In this document: positions 1 through 7,344 of the stretch, piece after piece
How positions within the stretch are numbered: the first letter of the stretch is position 1
Layout of the letters: every line of letters begins with the position of its first letter
Assembly: GCA_003978375.1 (NCBI GenBank)
Contig: QNZW01000157.1
Span: 1-9,289 of the forward strand
Direction of reading: 5' to 3'
Length of the DNA stretch: 9,289 nucleotides
Origin: Sulfurovum sp.
GTDB lineage: Bacteria > Campylobacterota > Campylobacteria > Campylobacterales > Sulfurovaceae
Notes under the pieces: generated by a model
Databases searched by the model: none
Told to the model about the DNA's origin: nothing
Seen by the model: the letters and a program-made list of their open reading frames with translations, nothing else
Translations under genes and position numbers: made by a program

Positions 1-278
1 GAGAGATAAAACCCTATTTTTTTTGGTGGTGTATTTTTGATTTTTTGAACTATCATATCAATACATTGCTCATAGTCTGAATCAATAAAAGGTGTATTTA
101 TTTTTTCTCTATACATGGCTTTTTTTAGTCGATTATTTGTATCGATACTTTGTAGTTGTGATGCTCCTTTTGCACAACTTAATCCCAAGTTAGTTGGATA
201 ATTTTTCATTCCTTTTAGTTTTTCATTCTTTATTTCAAATTTACATCCAACACCACAATAGCTACATACGGTTTGCAT
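1..278 (-). CDS. nasA: Assimilatory nitrate reductase catalytic subunit, N-terminal part (cut by window edge)
   Basis: The first 92 codons of a molybdopterin oxidoreductase are visible; the gene continues beyond position 1. The protein opens with the N-terminal [4Fe-4S] motif of this superfamily: C5-x2-C8-x3-C12-x22-C35, read as VCSYCGVGC and then LSCAKG. The CxYCGVGC form is typical of cytoplasmic assimilatory nitrate reductases (NasA/NarB) and differs from the usual periplasmic NapA form. No Tat signal peptide precedes it, which fits a cytoplasmic enzyme reducing nitrate to nitrite with Mo-bis-MGD. The ATG follows the TAA of nirA with no intervening base, and an AAAAGAAGT stretch inside the end of nirA can serve as ribosome binding site, so the two genes are almost certainly co-transcribed and coupled. 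The neighbouring nitrite reductase supports the nitrate assignment over formate dehydrogenase, which shares the fold. The Mo ligand and C-terminal domains are outside the window. Confidence 0.85.
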   Translation of the reverse strand, partial: MQTVCSYCGVGCKFEIKNEKLKGMKNYPTNLGLSCAKGASQLQSIDTNNRLKKAMYREKINTPFIDSDYEQCIDMIVQKIKNTPPKKIGFYL

Positions 279-2198
279 TTATACTTCTTTTAATGCTATA
301 AGTAATTCAGAAAAAACAGATGCTCTTTGCTTTTGATTCTCGTGGGTCATATTATAGATAATTTCAGAGAGTTTTAACGGTACTTTTGGGTTAAGTTTAC
401 TTATTGTATCTCGTTTGATAATGCGTGGTTTTAGACGTATAGCAGCTAAACCATCTACTCCTTCAAAACGCTTTTCTCCTGTAAGGAGTTTAAAGAGTTT
501 TAATCCAAAATAAAAAAGCTCATAATTCTCTTTTTTATTGCTTTTTGGTGATTCTTCTAGCTCTAATTTTATAGCTAAGTTTAATTTTTCGTTGAGTACA
601 TAATTTATTTTTGTAAAAAATGCTAAAGCTTGAAAGCTGTAATTTTGAGATAAAAATCTATCATCAAAAGCTTCAAAAGTTTCACTTCTTTGTTTGTGCT
701 TTGCATAGGTTTGAAGAAGATACTTTATATGATGCTTCGCTTCACTTATGGGCAGTGATTTATGTAAGGTATGTGCCTCTTTAGCAAGGCGAGTAATTTT
801 GCCACCCAAAAAGAGATGAACGCCATCTACGCGATTGTTTTGTGTGTCTTTTGCCTTACATCCCTCCAAGCCAATATCGGCAATACCATGGATACCACAT
901 CCTTTTGGACAAGCAGACCAGTTCATACGTATCGTAGCGTTAGAGATGGCTACTTCAGTGTTTAGAAAGTGTGCCATCTCAATAGCATCAGGTTTATTAG
1001 GAATTACACCAAAACGGCATGTCGCTGTACCTGCACATGCTATCATATCAGAAAAGTAAAGGTTGTTAAATGGTGCATATTTATGTATCACTTCAGCTAT
1101 TTCTAGGGCTGGTAGATGATGAGGAGGGATATTTATGAGATAAATATTTTGATCATACGTCAGTCGTATGTTACCATCACCATACATTTTAGAAGTGTTG
1201 GCTACAGCTATCAAATCAGAACCTGTGAATATGCCAGAAGGCACAATCATTTTGTAATTAAATTTTCCATTACGTCCTAGAACTTTATTAGAACCAAGTG
1301 CAATGTTTTGTGATTGTACCATGCTCACACCAGCAGAAGCAAAATTTTTTCCAGATGCTTTTTGAATGGCTGATATAAATTGTTTTATTCCTACATCATT
1401 GAGTAAATAAACAAGTCTATTTTTGTTTCTATTGTCACGATAACCATAGCTTGCAAAGAGTTCGAGCAGTGTTTCAAAAAAGAGTGGTACTTCTTTTATG
1501 TGTACAAAAAGATTGGCATCTTGTGCTTGTATTCCTACACGTCCACCCAAATAGACATTAAACCCAAATACCCCCTCTTTTTGTGCCAAAACAAAACAAC
1601 AATCATGTCCAAAAATATTGCATGAATTTGAGAGTGAACCTAGAATAGCAGTATTAAATTTACGTGGTAAAGCAGAAATCCAGTCAGGATTTTCTAGAAA
1701 AATATTTTGAAGTTTTTCAATGATTGGCATGGTTTCTATGATAGAATCATAAGCAATAGCATCAAGAGGATCTGTGACAATATTTCTAGGATTGTCTACA
1801 CCTGTTTGAAATGTAGAAATACCCACAGTTTTTAGTTTATGTAAAACGTTTGCAATATCTTTTATTTGGATATAACGAAGTTCTATTTGCATACGTGTGG
1901 TAAGGTCAATATAATCATTCCCATACGTTTGGGCCACTTCACCGATACATAATGCCTGTGTATAGCTTAGTTGGCCAGCAGGTATCCGTATACGAAGCAT
2001 AAAGTCTTTGCCTTTGTCAAATAGACCGAAACATTTTAAAAAATAAGCAGCATCTTCTTTTGCTAATTTTTCATAGCCACCATGAGCAATTGATGCAAGT
2101 TGTTCATATACATCCATAGGCATTTTTAATGCTTTGGTTGTTTCTAATTTATGTATTTTTTGGCTTCTTTTTTGTTGTGCTTTTTTTAAGTGTATCAT
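279..2198 (-). CDS. nirA: Ferredoxin-type assimilatory nitrite reductase with extra C-terminal kinase-like tail
   Basis: This 639-residue protein belongs to the siroheme/[4Fe-4S] nitrite and sulfite reductase family, which reduces nitrite to ammonium (or sulfite to sulfide) with six electrons. The cluster/siroheme cysteines are present as C388-x5-C394 (in CAGTATC) and C430-x3-C434 (in CPKGC). The two ferredoxin-like half domains are visible around RIRIPAGQL / DLTTRMQIELR and again around KMIVPSGIF / IRLTYDQNIYL. Linkage to nasA makes nitrite the likely substrate. The chosen start is the first ATG; the frame stays open to a TTG at 2249, but a good -10 hexamer (2229-2234) lies inside that extension. 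The Shine-Dalgarno before the ATG is weak (A-rich). The reductase seems to end near residue 520; after a linker, residues about 558-639 resemble the C-lobe of a protein kinase (separate entry). Members of the family are usually shorter by roughly that amount. Confidence 0.88.
   Translation of the reverse strand: MIHLKKAQQKRSQKIHKLETTKALKMPMDVYEQLASIAHGGYEKLAKEDAAYFLKCFGLFDKGKDFMLRIRIPAGQLSYTQALCIGEVAQTYGNDYIDLTTRMQIELRYIQIKDIANVLHKLKTVGISTFQTGVDNPRNIVTDPLDAIAYDSIIETMPIIEKLQNIFLENPDWISALPRKFNTAILGSLSNSCNIFGHDCCFVLAQKEGVFGFNVYLGGRVGIQAQDANLFVHIKEVPLFFETLLELFASYGYRDNRNKNRLVYLLNDVGIKQFISAIQKASGKNFASAGVSMVQSQNIALGSNKVLGRNGKFNYKMIVPSGIFTGSDLIAVANTSKMYGDGNIRLTYDQNIYLINIPPHHLPALEIAEVIHKYAPFNNLYFSDMIACAGTATCRFGVIPNKPDAIEMAHFLNTEVAISNATIRMNWSACPKGCGIHGIADIGLEGCKAKDTQNNRVDGVHLFLGGKITRLAKEAHTLHKSLPISEAKHHIKYLLQTYAKHKQRSETFEAFDDRFLSQNYSFQALAFFTKINYVLNEKLNLAIKLELEESPKSNKKENYELFYFGLKLFKLLTGEKRFEGVDGLAAIRLKPRIIKRDTISKLNPKVPLKLSEIIYNMTHENQKQRASVFSELLIALKEV
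282..527 (-). other. Kinase C-lobe-like remnant fused to the end of nitrite reductase
   Basis: Residues about 558-639 of the nirA product read like the last part of a Hanks-type Ser/Thr kinase. ELFYFGLKLFKLLTG matches the D-x-x-S-x-G-V-x-x-Y-x-L-L-T-G helix-F segment, with E560 in place of Asp and G565 kept. It is followed by F-E-G, then by NPKVP with a following amphipathic helix, and finally by a conserved-looking Arg (R625) and a helix ending SELLIALKEV, as in the helix H/I end of kinases. All catalytic parts are absent: no glycine loop, VAIK lysine, HRD or DFG. It therefore cannot phosphorylate by itself. From general knowledge, kinase/phosphatase genes occur in some nas clusters, so an internal deletion that fused nirA to the tail of such a gene is a plausible origin. 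Recognition is by eye only. Confidence 0.5.
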
Positions 2199-2228
2199 TG
2201 TTTTTCTTTTTTTTTTAGAATTACCATT

Positions 2229-2234
2229 AGTATA
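2229..2234 (-). promoter_or_regulatory. Putative -10 element of nirA-nasA
   Basis: On the minus strand this hexamer reads TATACT, five of six matches to TATAAT. It would place the transcript start near 2222, about 24 nt before the nirA ATG. No good -35 hexamer sits 16-18 bp upstream, which is common in Campylobacterota and also fits an activator-dependent promoter. The DNA is AT-rich, so other hexamers are possible. Confidence 0.45.
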
Positions 2235-2266
2235 TTGTATTATGTACAAAAAAGCTATGAGTTGTA

Positions 2267-2283
2267 TGATTAAATTTCAATCA
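2267..2283. promoter_or_regulatory. Operator-like inverted repeat upstream of nirA (copy 1, one mismatch)
   Basis: The plus strand reads TGATTAA-ATT-TCAATCA. The arms are those of the two perfect copies at 6625-6641 and 8095-8111 except for one base in the right arm. The 15-bp core matches the Fis consensus GNTYAAWWWTTRANC with one mismatch. Its centre (2275) is 43.5 bp upstream of the centre of the proposed nirA -10. It lies in the divergent nirA/purL region and ends 68 bp before the purL ATG, so it could in principle act on either gene. Confidence 0.55.
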
Positions 2284-2311
2284 TTTTATGAGCGATTTAG
2301 CACTTTTTGAG

Positions 2312-2317
2312 TAAAAT
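2312..2317 (+). promoter_or_regulatory. Putative -10 element of purL
   Basis: TAAAAT lies about 35 bp before the purL ATG, followed directly by TATAT. No clear -35 is present. It is the best plus-strand -10 candidate between the nirA promoter and purL, but the region is AT-rich, so the exact hexamer is uncertain. Confidence 0.4.
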
Positions 2318-2338
2318 TATATCCTTAATTACTGCCTC

Positions 2339-2344
2339 AAAGGA
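2339..2344 (+). promoter_or_regulatory. Ribosome binding site that fixes the purL start
   Basis: AAAGGA sits 7 nt before the ATG at 2352. The frame is open upstream to a TTG at 2307 that would add 15 residues, but this site lies within that extension and no comparable site precedes the TTG. The ATG at 2352 is therefore the start. Confidence 0.75.
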
Positions 2345-2351
2345 CGCATAT

Positions 2352-4574
2352 ATGTCACAACCCATCGAAAATTTAGATGAAGTATTGAAAAACCATAAGT
2401 TAAGCAAAGATGAGTACCAAGATATCTTACGTATTTTAGAGGGTCGTCATCCTAATATTGTAGAATTAGGTATCTTTTCTGCAATGTGGTCTGAACATTG
2501 TTCATATAAATCAAGTTCCAAATATCTTAAAGGATTTCCTACCACTGCACCATGGGTCATACAAGGACCAGGAGAAAATGCAGGGGTGATAGATATTGGT
2601 GATGGTATGGCAGCTGTATTTAAGATGGAGTCTCATAATCATCCTTCTTTTATTGAGCCTTTTCAAGGAGCAGCTACAGGTGTGGGGGGTATACTTCGTG
2701 ATATTTTTACGATGGGTGCAAGACCAGTAGCCAATTTGAATGCACTTCGTTTTGGTACCGTCAAAGGTGACTCCGAGATAGCAAAATACCAAAGACATCT
2801 TGTACGTGGGGTTGTTGATGGAATTGGAAGCTATGGTAACTGTATGGGTGTACCTACCATTGGTGGTGAAATGAGTTTTGATGCATCTTATAATGGAAAT
2901 ATTTTAGTCAATGCCTTTTCACTTGGATTGGTTAAAACAGATGAAATTTTCTTGGGTATTGCTTCAGGTGTGGGTAATCCAGTGATGTATGTAGGATCTA
3001 AGACTGGGCGAGATGGACTTGGAGGTGCTGTGATGAGTTCTGATAGTTTTACAGAGGAGTCAAAATCACTTCGTCCTACAGTACAGGTAGGAGATCCATT
3101 TACAGAAAAATTGCTTCTTGAAGCTTGTTTGGAATTGTTTCAAACTGATCATGTTGTGGGTATACAAGATATGGGTGCAGCAGGACTGACTTCTTCTGCC
3201 TTTGAGATGGCTGGTAAAACAGGTGCAGGACTTGTCATGCATTTAGATAAAGTACCTGCAAGAGAAGAGGGGATGACACCATATGACTTTATGCTTTCTG
3301 AGTCACAAGAGCGTATGCTTATTTGTGCCAAACAAGGAAGTGAACAAGCCATTATAGATATTTTTGAAAAATGGGGACTTGATGTGGCTGTCATTGGTGA
3401 AGTAACAGATACGGGACGCATGGAGCTATGGTGGCATGGTGAAAAGTGCGCTGATATGCCTATAGCCCCAGTCAGTGAAGATGCACCTGTATTAGATAGA
3501 CCCATTTCACGCCCAAAATACCTAGATGAAGTCAATGCAAAAACTGTAGATAGTTTTACTCCTGTGGATGATCAAAAAGCCTATGAGACATTACTTTCAC
3601 ATATAGAAGTAGTAGACAAAGCATGGGTATATCATCAGTATGATTCTATGGTGCAGACCAATACGACCAAGCATCCAGGAAGCCTAGATGCTTCATCTAT
3701 TCGTATTAAAGAAAATGGAAAAGCCTTGGCGATGAGTGCTGATTGTAATCCTCGATACTGTTACATAGACCCTTATAAAGGTGCAGCCTTGGCTGTTGTA
3801 GAGTCTGGACGAAATGTTGCTATGTCAGGTGCGAGACCACTCTCTATTACAGATTGTCTTAACTATGGTAATCCTGAAAATCCAGAAGTTATGTGGCAGT
3901 TTGCTCAGGGATGTGAAGGGATAAAAGAGGCATGTTTGGCACTCAATACACCCGTAGTGTCGGGCAATGTATCGCTTTACAATGAAACCAATGGCATCTC
4001 TGTTTTTCCTACACCAGCTATAGCTATGGTGGGACTAAATGAAGATGAAAACAAGGTACTGCCTTCTGTATTTCAAGATGAAGAGAGTCATATCATTCTT
4101 GTGGGTGAGACCAAGGGAGAATTTGGTGGTTCCCTTTATATCAAGGCACTCTATGAAGAGACAGTTGGTACCTTAGATACCTTTGATTATCAAAAAGAGT
4201 TAGCACTTTGGGAACTTGTGATAGAAGCAAATAAAAAAGGTTTGCTACTCTCTGCTAAAGATGTGAATGCAGGAGGGATTGCCATAGCACTTTCTAAAAT
4301 GGCAGCACTCTCTAATAAAGGTGTGGTTGTAGGTATAAGGCTTGATAAGAGTAGAGATATCTTTGATGAATCGCAGTCACGTGCATTGCTTGAAGTCAGT
4401 AAAGAAAATATGGATGCTGTTATAGCGATGGCAAAATCACTTGGACTTCGTACTGATATTATTGGTAAAGTAGGTGGAGATATGGTTAAGATCAATGATG
4501 TGCAACTGCCACTTGAAAAAGTAAAAGATATCTACTTCAATACTTTTACTAGGATCATAGAACAAGATTTGTAA
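2352..4574 (+). CDS. purL: Phosphoribosylformylglycinamidine synthase subunit PurL
   Basis: This 740-residue protein is the small-type FGAM synthase subunit II. It catalyses the ATP-dependent conversion of FGAR to FGAM in the fourth step of purine synthesis, using ammonia delivered by the separate glutaminase PurQ and scaffold PurS. Diagnostic segments are WSEHCSYKSS at residues 46-55, the MESHNHPS motif at 92-99, and the following EPFQGAATGVGG and RDIFTMGARPVA segments. The length matches the Bacillus/Thermotoga type (about 600-750) and not the fused enterobacterial enzyme of about 1300, and no glutaminase domain is present. No purS or purQ is visible nearby. The gene diverges from nirA, and the small GIY-YIG gene begins 3 nt after its stop, suggesting one transcript. 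The frame is intact throughout, with no sign of decay. Confidence 0.97.
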   Translation: MSQPIENLDEVLKNHKLSKDEYQDILRILEGRHPNIVELGIFSAMWSEHCSYKSSSKYLKGFPTTAPWVIQGPGENAGVIDIGDGMAAVFKMESHNHPSFIEPFQGAATGVGGILRDIFTMGARPVANLNALRFGTVKGDSEIAKYQRHLVRGVVDGIGSYGNCMGVPTIGGEMSFDASYNGNILVNAFSLGLVKTDEIFLGIASGVGNPVMYVGSKTGRDGLGGAVMSSDSFTEESKSLRPTVQVGDPFTEKLLLEACLELFQTDHVVGIQDMGAAGLTSSAFEMAGKTGAGLVMHLDKVPAREEGMTPYDFMLSESQERMLICAKQGSEQAIIDIFEKWGLDVAVIGEVTDTGRMELWWHGEKCADMPIAPVSEDAPVLDRPISRPKYLDEVNAKTVDSFTPVDDQKAYETLLSHIEVVDKAWVYHQYDSMVQTNTTKHPGSLDASSIRIKENGKALAMSADCNPRYCYIDPYKGAALAVVESGRNVAMSGARPLSITDCLNYGNPENPEVMWQFAQGCEGIKEACLALNTPVVSGNVSLYNETNGISVFPTPAIAMVGLNEDENKVLPSVFQDEESHIILVGETKGEFGGSLYIKALYEETVGTLDTFDYQKELALWELVIEANKKGLLLSAKDVNAGGIAIALSKMAALSNKGVVVGIRLDKSRDIFDESQSRALLEVSKENMDAVIAMAKSLGLRTDIIGKVGGDMVKINDVQLPLEKVKDIYFNTFTRIIEQDL

Positions 4575-4577
4575 GCG

Positions 4578-4832
4578 ATGTATTATGTTTATATTGTCCG
4601 TTGTGCGGACGATACACTTTATACAGGCATCGCCACAGAGATAGAACGGCGCATAGAAGAACACAATAGCTCTACGAAAGGGGCTAAATATACACGCACT
4701 AGACGACCTGTTGTGCTTGTGTATAGTGAAGAATTTAGCAATAGAAGTGCTGCATCTAAGCGTGAGTATGAGATTAAAAAGAAGATGAATAGGGCTCAAA
4801 AGTTAAGGCTTATTGCCAAAACTTCTTTATAA
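4578..4832 (+). CDS. Small GIY-YIG domain protein (YhbQ/UPF0213 type)
   Basis: The 84-residue protein consists of a single GIY-YIG nuclease fold. It starts YYVYIVRC (the GIY strand), then LYTGI at 14-18 (the YIG strand), R24/R25, H29-N30, GAKYTRTRRP at 35-44, E51 near the metal-binding glutamate position, and the helix KREYEIKKKMNRAQKLRLI. This pattern is that of the stand-alone COG2827 family found in many bacteria; a DNA-nuclease role has been reported for some members but the physiological function is poorly defined. It lacks the DNA-binding modules of homing endonucleases and the UvrC architecture. Its ATG is 3 nt after the purL stop and has no strong ribosome binding site of its own, so it is probably translated by coupling. 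It ends 10 nt from the convergent glnB stop. Confidence 0.9.
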   Translation: MYYVYIVRCADDTLYTGIATEIERRIEEHNSSTKGAKYTRTRRPVVLVYSEEFSNRSAASKREYEIKKKMNRAQKLRLIAKTSL

Positions 4833-4842
4833 AATACCAAGA

Positions 4843-5208
<366 letters not shown>

Positions 5209-5247
5209 TTAGCATAGTGGCTGAGAGAAACCCAGCTTTAATGCCTC

Positions 5248-6555
5248 TTAAGGATTGGTTACCCTTTCTCCATGGATTGTCTCATCAAGACCTTTGTATT
5301 CAGTCTCTTCATCTATTCTTGCTCCACCTGTAAGTGCTGATGCTATATAGTAAACCACGACTGTACCAACAAGTGTCCAAAGACCAACAATAAGTACAGA
5401 TTCAACTTGCACCATAAACTGTCCTAGTCTATCACCTGATTCTTTAAGTGGACCATCCCATAAAAGTGTTTTGTCATCAAGGGCTAAAAATGCAGTCGCC
5501 AATGCACCCCATAGACCAGCTAAAAAGTGAATACCAAAGGCATCAAGAGAATCATCATATCCCAATTTCTTTTTAAGCGTAATAACACCAAAAAATGCAA
5601 CAATTGAACCTACAATACCTAAAATAAATGCCCCTCCAATACCTACGAATCCAGCCGCTGGTGTAATAGCAACCAATCCAGCAATGATACCTGATGCGAT
5701 ACCAAGAAGGGTAGGTTTTTTAAAGATAAACCACTCAAGCAACATCCATGTAACACCAGCTGCTGCTGTGGCAACGGTAGTGGTCATGACTGCAAGTCCG
5801 GCAATGGCATTGGCACTAAAGGCTGAACCACCGTTAAACCCATACCAACCAAACCACAATAAAGCAGCACCTAGAGCAGTAAGTAAAATACTGTAAGGTT
5901 TCATCGCCGTTTTTGGATATCCTTGTCTTTTACCAAGCAAAATAGCGAAGATAAGACCAGCCAAACCACCATTCATATGTACGACTGTACCCCCTGCAAA
6001 ATCAAGTGCACCTGCATCAAAAAGATATGCACCTTCACCACCCCATACCATGTGAGTAATAGGTGCATAGACTATAAGTCCCCATAGAATAACAATCACC
6101 ATCCATGTAGAAAACTTCATACGACCAATGATAGAACCAGAAGCAATCGCTACAGTAATGGCAGCAAAAGTACCTTGAAATGCAATAAAGACATATTTAG
6201 GATAGGTACCACTTAAATCTGTCCATTGAATACCATTAAGCATTATATTACTAAATCCACCAAATACATTTTGTAACATGGCACTCTCATTGGTTCCAAA
6301 TGCGATAGAGTATCCTGCCACAATCCATACGACAAATGCCATCACAAAAGCACCCATAACCATTGCATATGTATTGAGTACATTTTTAGATCGTGTCATA
6401 CCACCATAAAAAAGTGCCAAACCTGCTGGTGTCATAAGGAGTACCAATGCTGTAGAGATCATCATCCATGCTGTATCTCCCTTGTCTAATATCTCTTTTG
6501 AAAAGGCAAACATTGGGAAAAATATTGCCATTAGAGCAGAAAGTTTCAATTTCAT
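5248..6555 (-). CDS. amtB: Ammonium channel/transporter AmtB
   Basis: This 435-residue inner-membrane protein belongs to the Amt/Mep/Rh family and takes up ammonium. A likely signal peptide (about residues 1-19, KLKLSALMAIFFPMFAFSK) precedes about eleven membrane helices. The twin pore histidines are H193 (in GGTVVHMNGG) and H343 (in AFGIHFLAG); their 150-residue spacing equals that of E. coli H168/H318. D185 (in ALDFAGG) corresponds to D160 and F130 lies in the FQGTFA gate segment. The C-terminal tail with EYKGLDETIHGE is the conserved cytoplasmic GlnK-docking region. A good ribosome binding site (AAAAGGAT) precedes the ATG. The gene is followed by glnB and preceded, on the same strand, by the PAS/regulator pair, with an 87-bp gap holding a promoter candidate and a perfect copy of the operator-like repeat. 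This suggests nitrogen-controlled expression. Confidence 0.96.
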   Translation of the reverse strand: MKLKLSALMAIFFPMFAFSKEILDKGDTAWMMISTALVLLMTPAGLALFYGGMTRSKNVLNTYAMVMGAFVMAFVVWIVAGYSIAFGTNESAMLQNVFGGFSNIMLNGIQWTDLSGTYPKYVFIAFQGTFAAITVAIASGSIIGRMKFSTWMVIVILWGLIVYAPITHMVWGGEGAYLFDAGALDFAGGTVVHMNGGLAGLIFAILLGKRQGYPKTAMKPYSILLTALGAALLWFGWYGFNGGSAFSANAIAGLAVMTTTVATAAAGVTWMLLEWFIFKKPTLLGIASGIIAGLVAITPAAGFVGIGGAFILGIVGSIVAFFGVITLKKKLGYDDSLDAFGIHFLAGLWGALATAFLALDDKTLLWDGPLKESGDRLGQFMVQVESVLIVGLWTLVGTVVVYYIASALTGGARIDEETEYKGLDETIHGERVTNP

Positions 6556-6586
6556 ACTACATCCTTTTAAATTAATTTACATAAGA

Positions 6587-6595
6587 ATAGTAGCA
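6587..6595 (-). promoter_or_regulatory. Putative extended -10 element of amtB-glnB
   Basis: The minus strand reads TGCTACTAT, an extended -10 (TGn plus TACTAT). It would place the transcript start near 6580, about 25 nt before the amtB ATG. No GG-N10-GC sigma-54 element is present in the 87-bp gap. Other AT-rich hexamers occur nearby, so the choice is tentative. Confidence 0.45.
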
Positions 6596-6624
6596 TTATT
6601 ATGACTTGTTATAAGATAATAGAG

Positions 6625-6641
6625 TGATTAATTTTTAATCA
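6625..6641. promoter_or_regulatory. Operator-like perfect inverted repeat upstream of amtB (copy 2)
   Basis: TGATTAA-TTT-TTAATCA is a perfect 7-bp inverted repeat with a 3-bp spacer. Its arms are identical to those of the copy at 8095-8111. The 15-bp core fits the Fis consensus GNTYAAWWWTTRANC at every position. It begins right behind the stop codon of the PAS gene, and its centre is 43.5 bp upstream of the centre of the proposed amtB -10 hexamer. It is not a terminator: the stem has only one G:C pair and no T-tract follows it. Confidence 0.65.
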
Positions 6642-6642
6642 T

Positions 6643-7344
6643 TTATTGAATCAGAGGAATTTCGAGCTTAATAGAATGTTCTTGAATCATAGATTTGATT
6701 TGACTTTTGGCTGCAAGTTTTTGTATCTCATCATCCATATCGGTGTAGCGACCATTTGCTTGGATATGAAGTTGTGCAATGGCTTCTTTTTTTCCATCAA
6801 TGATAATTTGTTGACCAATCAAAAGCTTTAGGGAGATATCTATAGAGTCTGAGGCCCTAAAGGCATCAAGTGTTTTTCTTAATAGTTTAGAAAAATTGTT
6901 TTGGTCTATTTTAAAGCTAGGGAGATCTTGATCGGTTAAAAGTTGTAATTTATTTGTATTTTTTGTTTTAAAGAGTGCAATATTGGCTTCGAGCAAAATA
7001 TTGATATCTGTCATCATGAGTTTATCTATTTCAAGTTTAGAGTGTGTCTTAATAAGAGGGGCATTGTAAAGACGCAAGGAGATTTGTTCTTCATTCTCAT
7101 ACCCTACGGTAATGGCATAAAAAGCAAACATATCATAACTCAGTGAAAGGGTTGTAGATTTGTACCCAAAATCTTGTGGTGCATAAGCTAAAGCGATATC
7201 AAAAAGCTCTTTTTTGGAAACATATCCAAAAAGTATCTCTGCTACGTGGTTTAAATAAAGGATTTTACCTTGATGGCTAAAAAGTATAAAGGGACTATTG
7301 TCCCATTCTACAAAAGATTCAAAATGAATTGATGTTGTGTTCAT
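6643..7344 (-). CDS. PAS-domain protein with degenerate histidine-kinase-like C-terminus (NtrB-like)
   Basis: The 233-residue protein has no signal peptide or membrane helix. Residues about 16-96 look like a PAS sensor domain: NSPFILFSHQGKILYLN followed by AEILFGY, and later strands YAITVGYE and ISLRLYNAP. The remainder resembles the ATP-binding half of a histidine kinase in outline only. LPSFKIDQNNFSKLLRKTL at 141-159 occupies the place of the N-box helix, and a final strand KLEIPLIQ resembles the usual kinase ending. There is no H-box with a phosphorylatable His in HE/D-x-x-N/R-P context, no N-box Asn, and no DxGxG or GxGL glycine boxes. It is probably catalytically dead and may act as a sensing partner for the regulator, whose gene overlaps its start by 26 nt. 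This order and overlap mimic ntrBC pairs with reversed order. The function is inferred, not recognised. Confidence 0.6.
   Translation of the reverse strand: MNTTSIHFESFVEWDNSPFILFSHQGKILYLNHVAEILFGYVSKKELFDIALAYAPQDFGYKSTTLSLSYDMFAFYAITVGYENEEQISLRLYNAPLIKTHSKLEIDKLMMTDINILLEANIALFKTKNTNKLQLLTDQDLPSFKIDQNNFSKLLRKTLDAFRASDSIDISLKLLIGQQIIIDGKKEAIAQLHIQANGRYTDMDDEIQKLAAKSQIKSMIQEHSIKLEIPLIQ

Noticed and set aside
2199..2249. N-terminal extension of NirA from the TTG at 2249
   Set aside because: It adds a low-complexity Lys-rich stretch, has no ribosome binding site and contains the best -10 hexamer of the region.
2307..2351. N-terminal extension of PurL from the TTG at 2307
   Set aside because: A good AAAGGA site lies 7 nt before the ATG at 2352, inside the extension, and the likely promoter overlaps the TTG.
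3149..3535. Open minus-strand frame within purL
   Set aside because: It lies opposite a strongly conserved gene, is rich in Ser/Pro as expected for an antisense shadow, and matches no family I recognise.
4578..4832. GIY-YIG gene as a homing endonuclease or mobile element
   Set aside because: It is a stand-alone 84-residue YhbQ-type protein without DNA-binding modules, tightly attached to purL, with no intron or repeat boundaries.
6625..6641. Palindrome as an intrinsic terminator after the PAS gene
   Set aside because: The stem is almost purely A:T and is not followed by a T-tract in the direction of transcription.
6556..6642. Sigma-54 (-24/-12) promoter upstream of amtB
   Set aside because: Expected for nitrogen genes, but no GG-N10-GC arrangement is present on the coding strand; the same holds for the regulator and nirA upstream regions.
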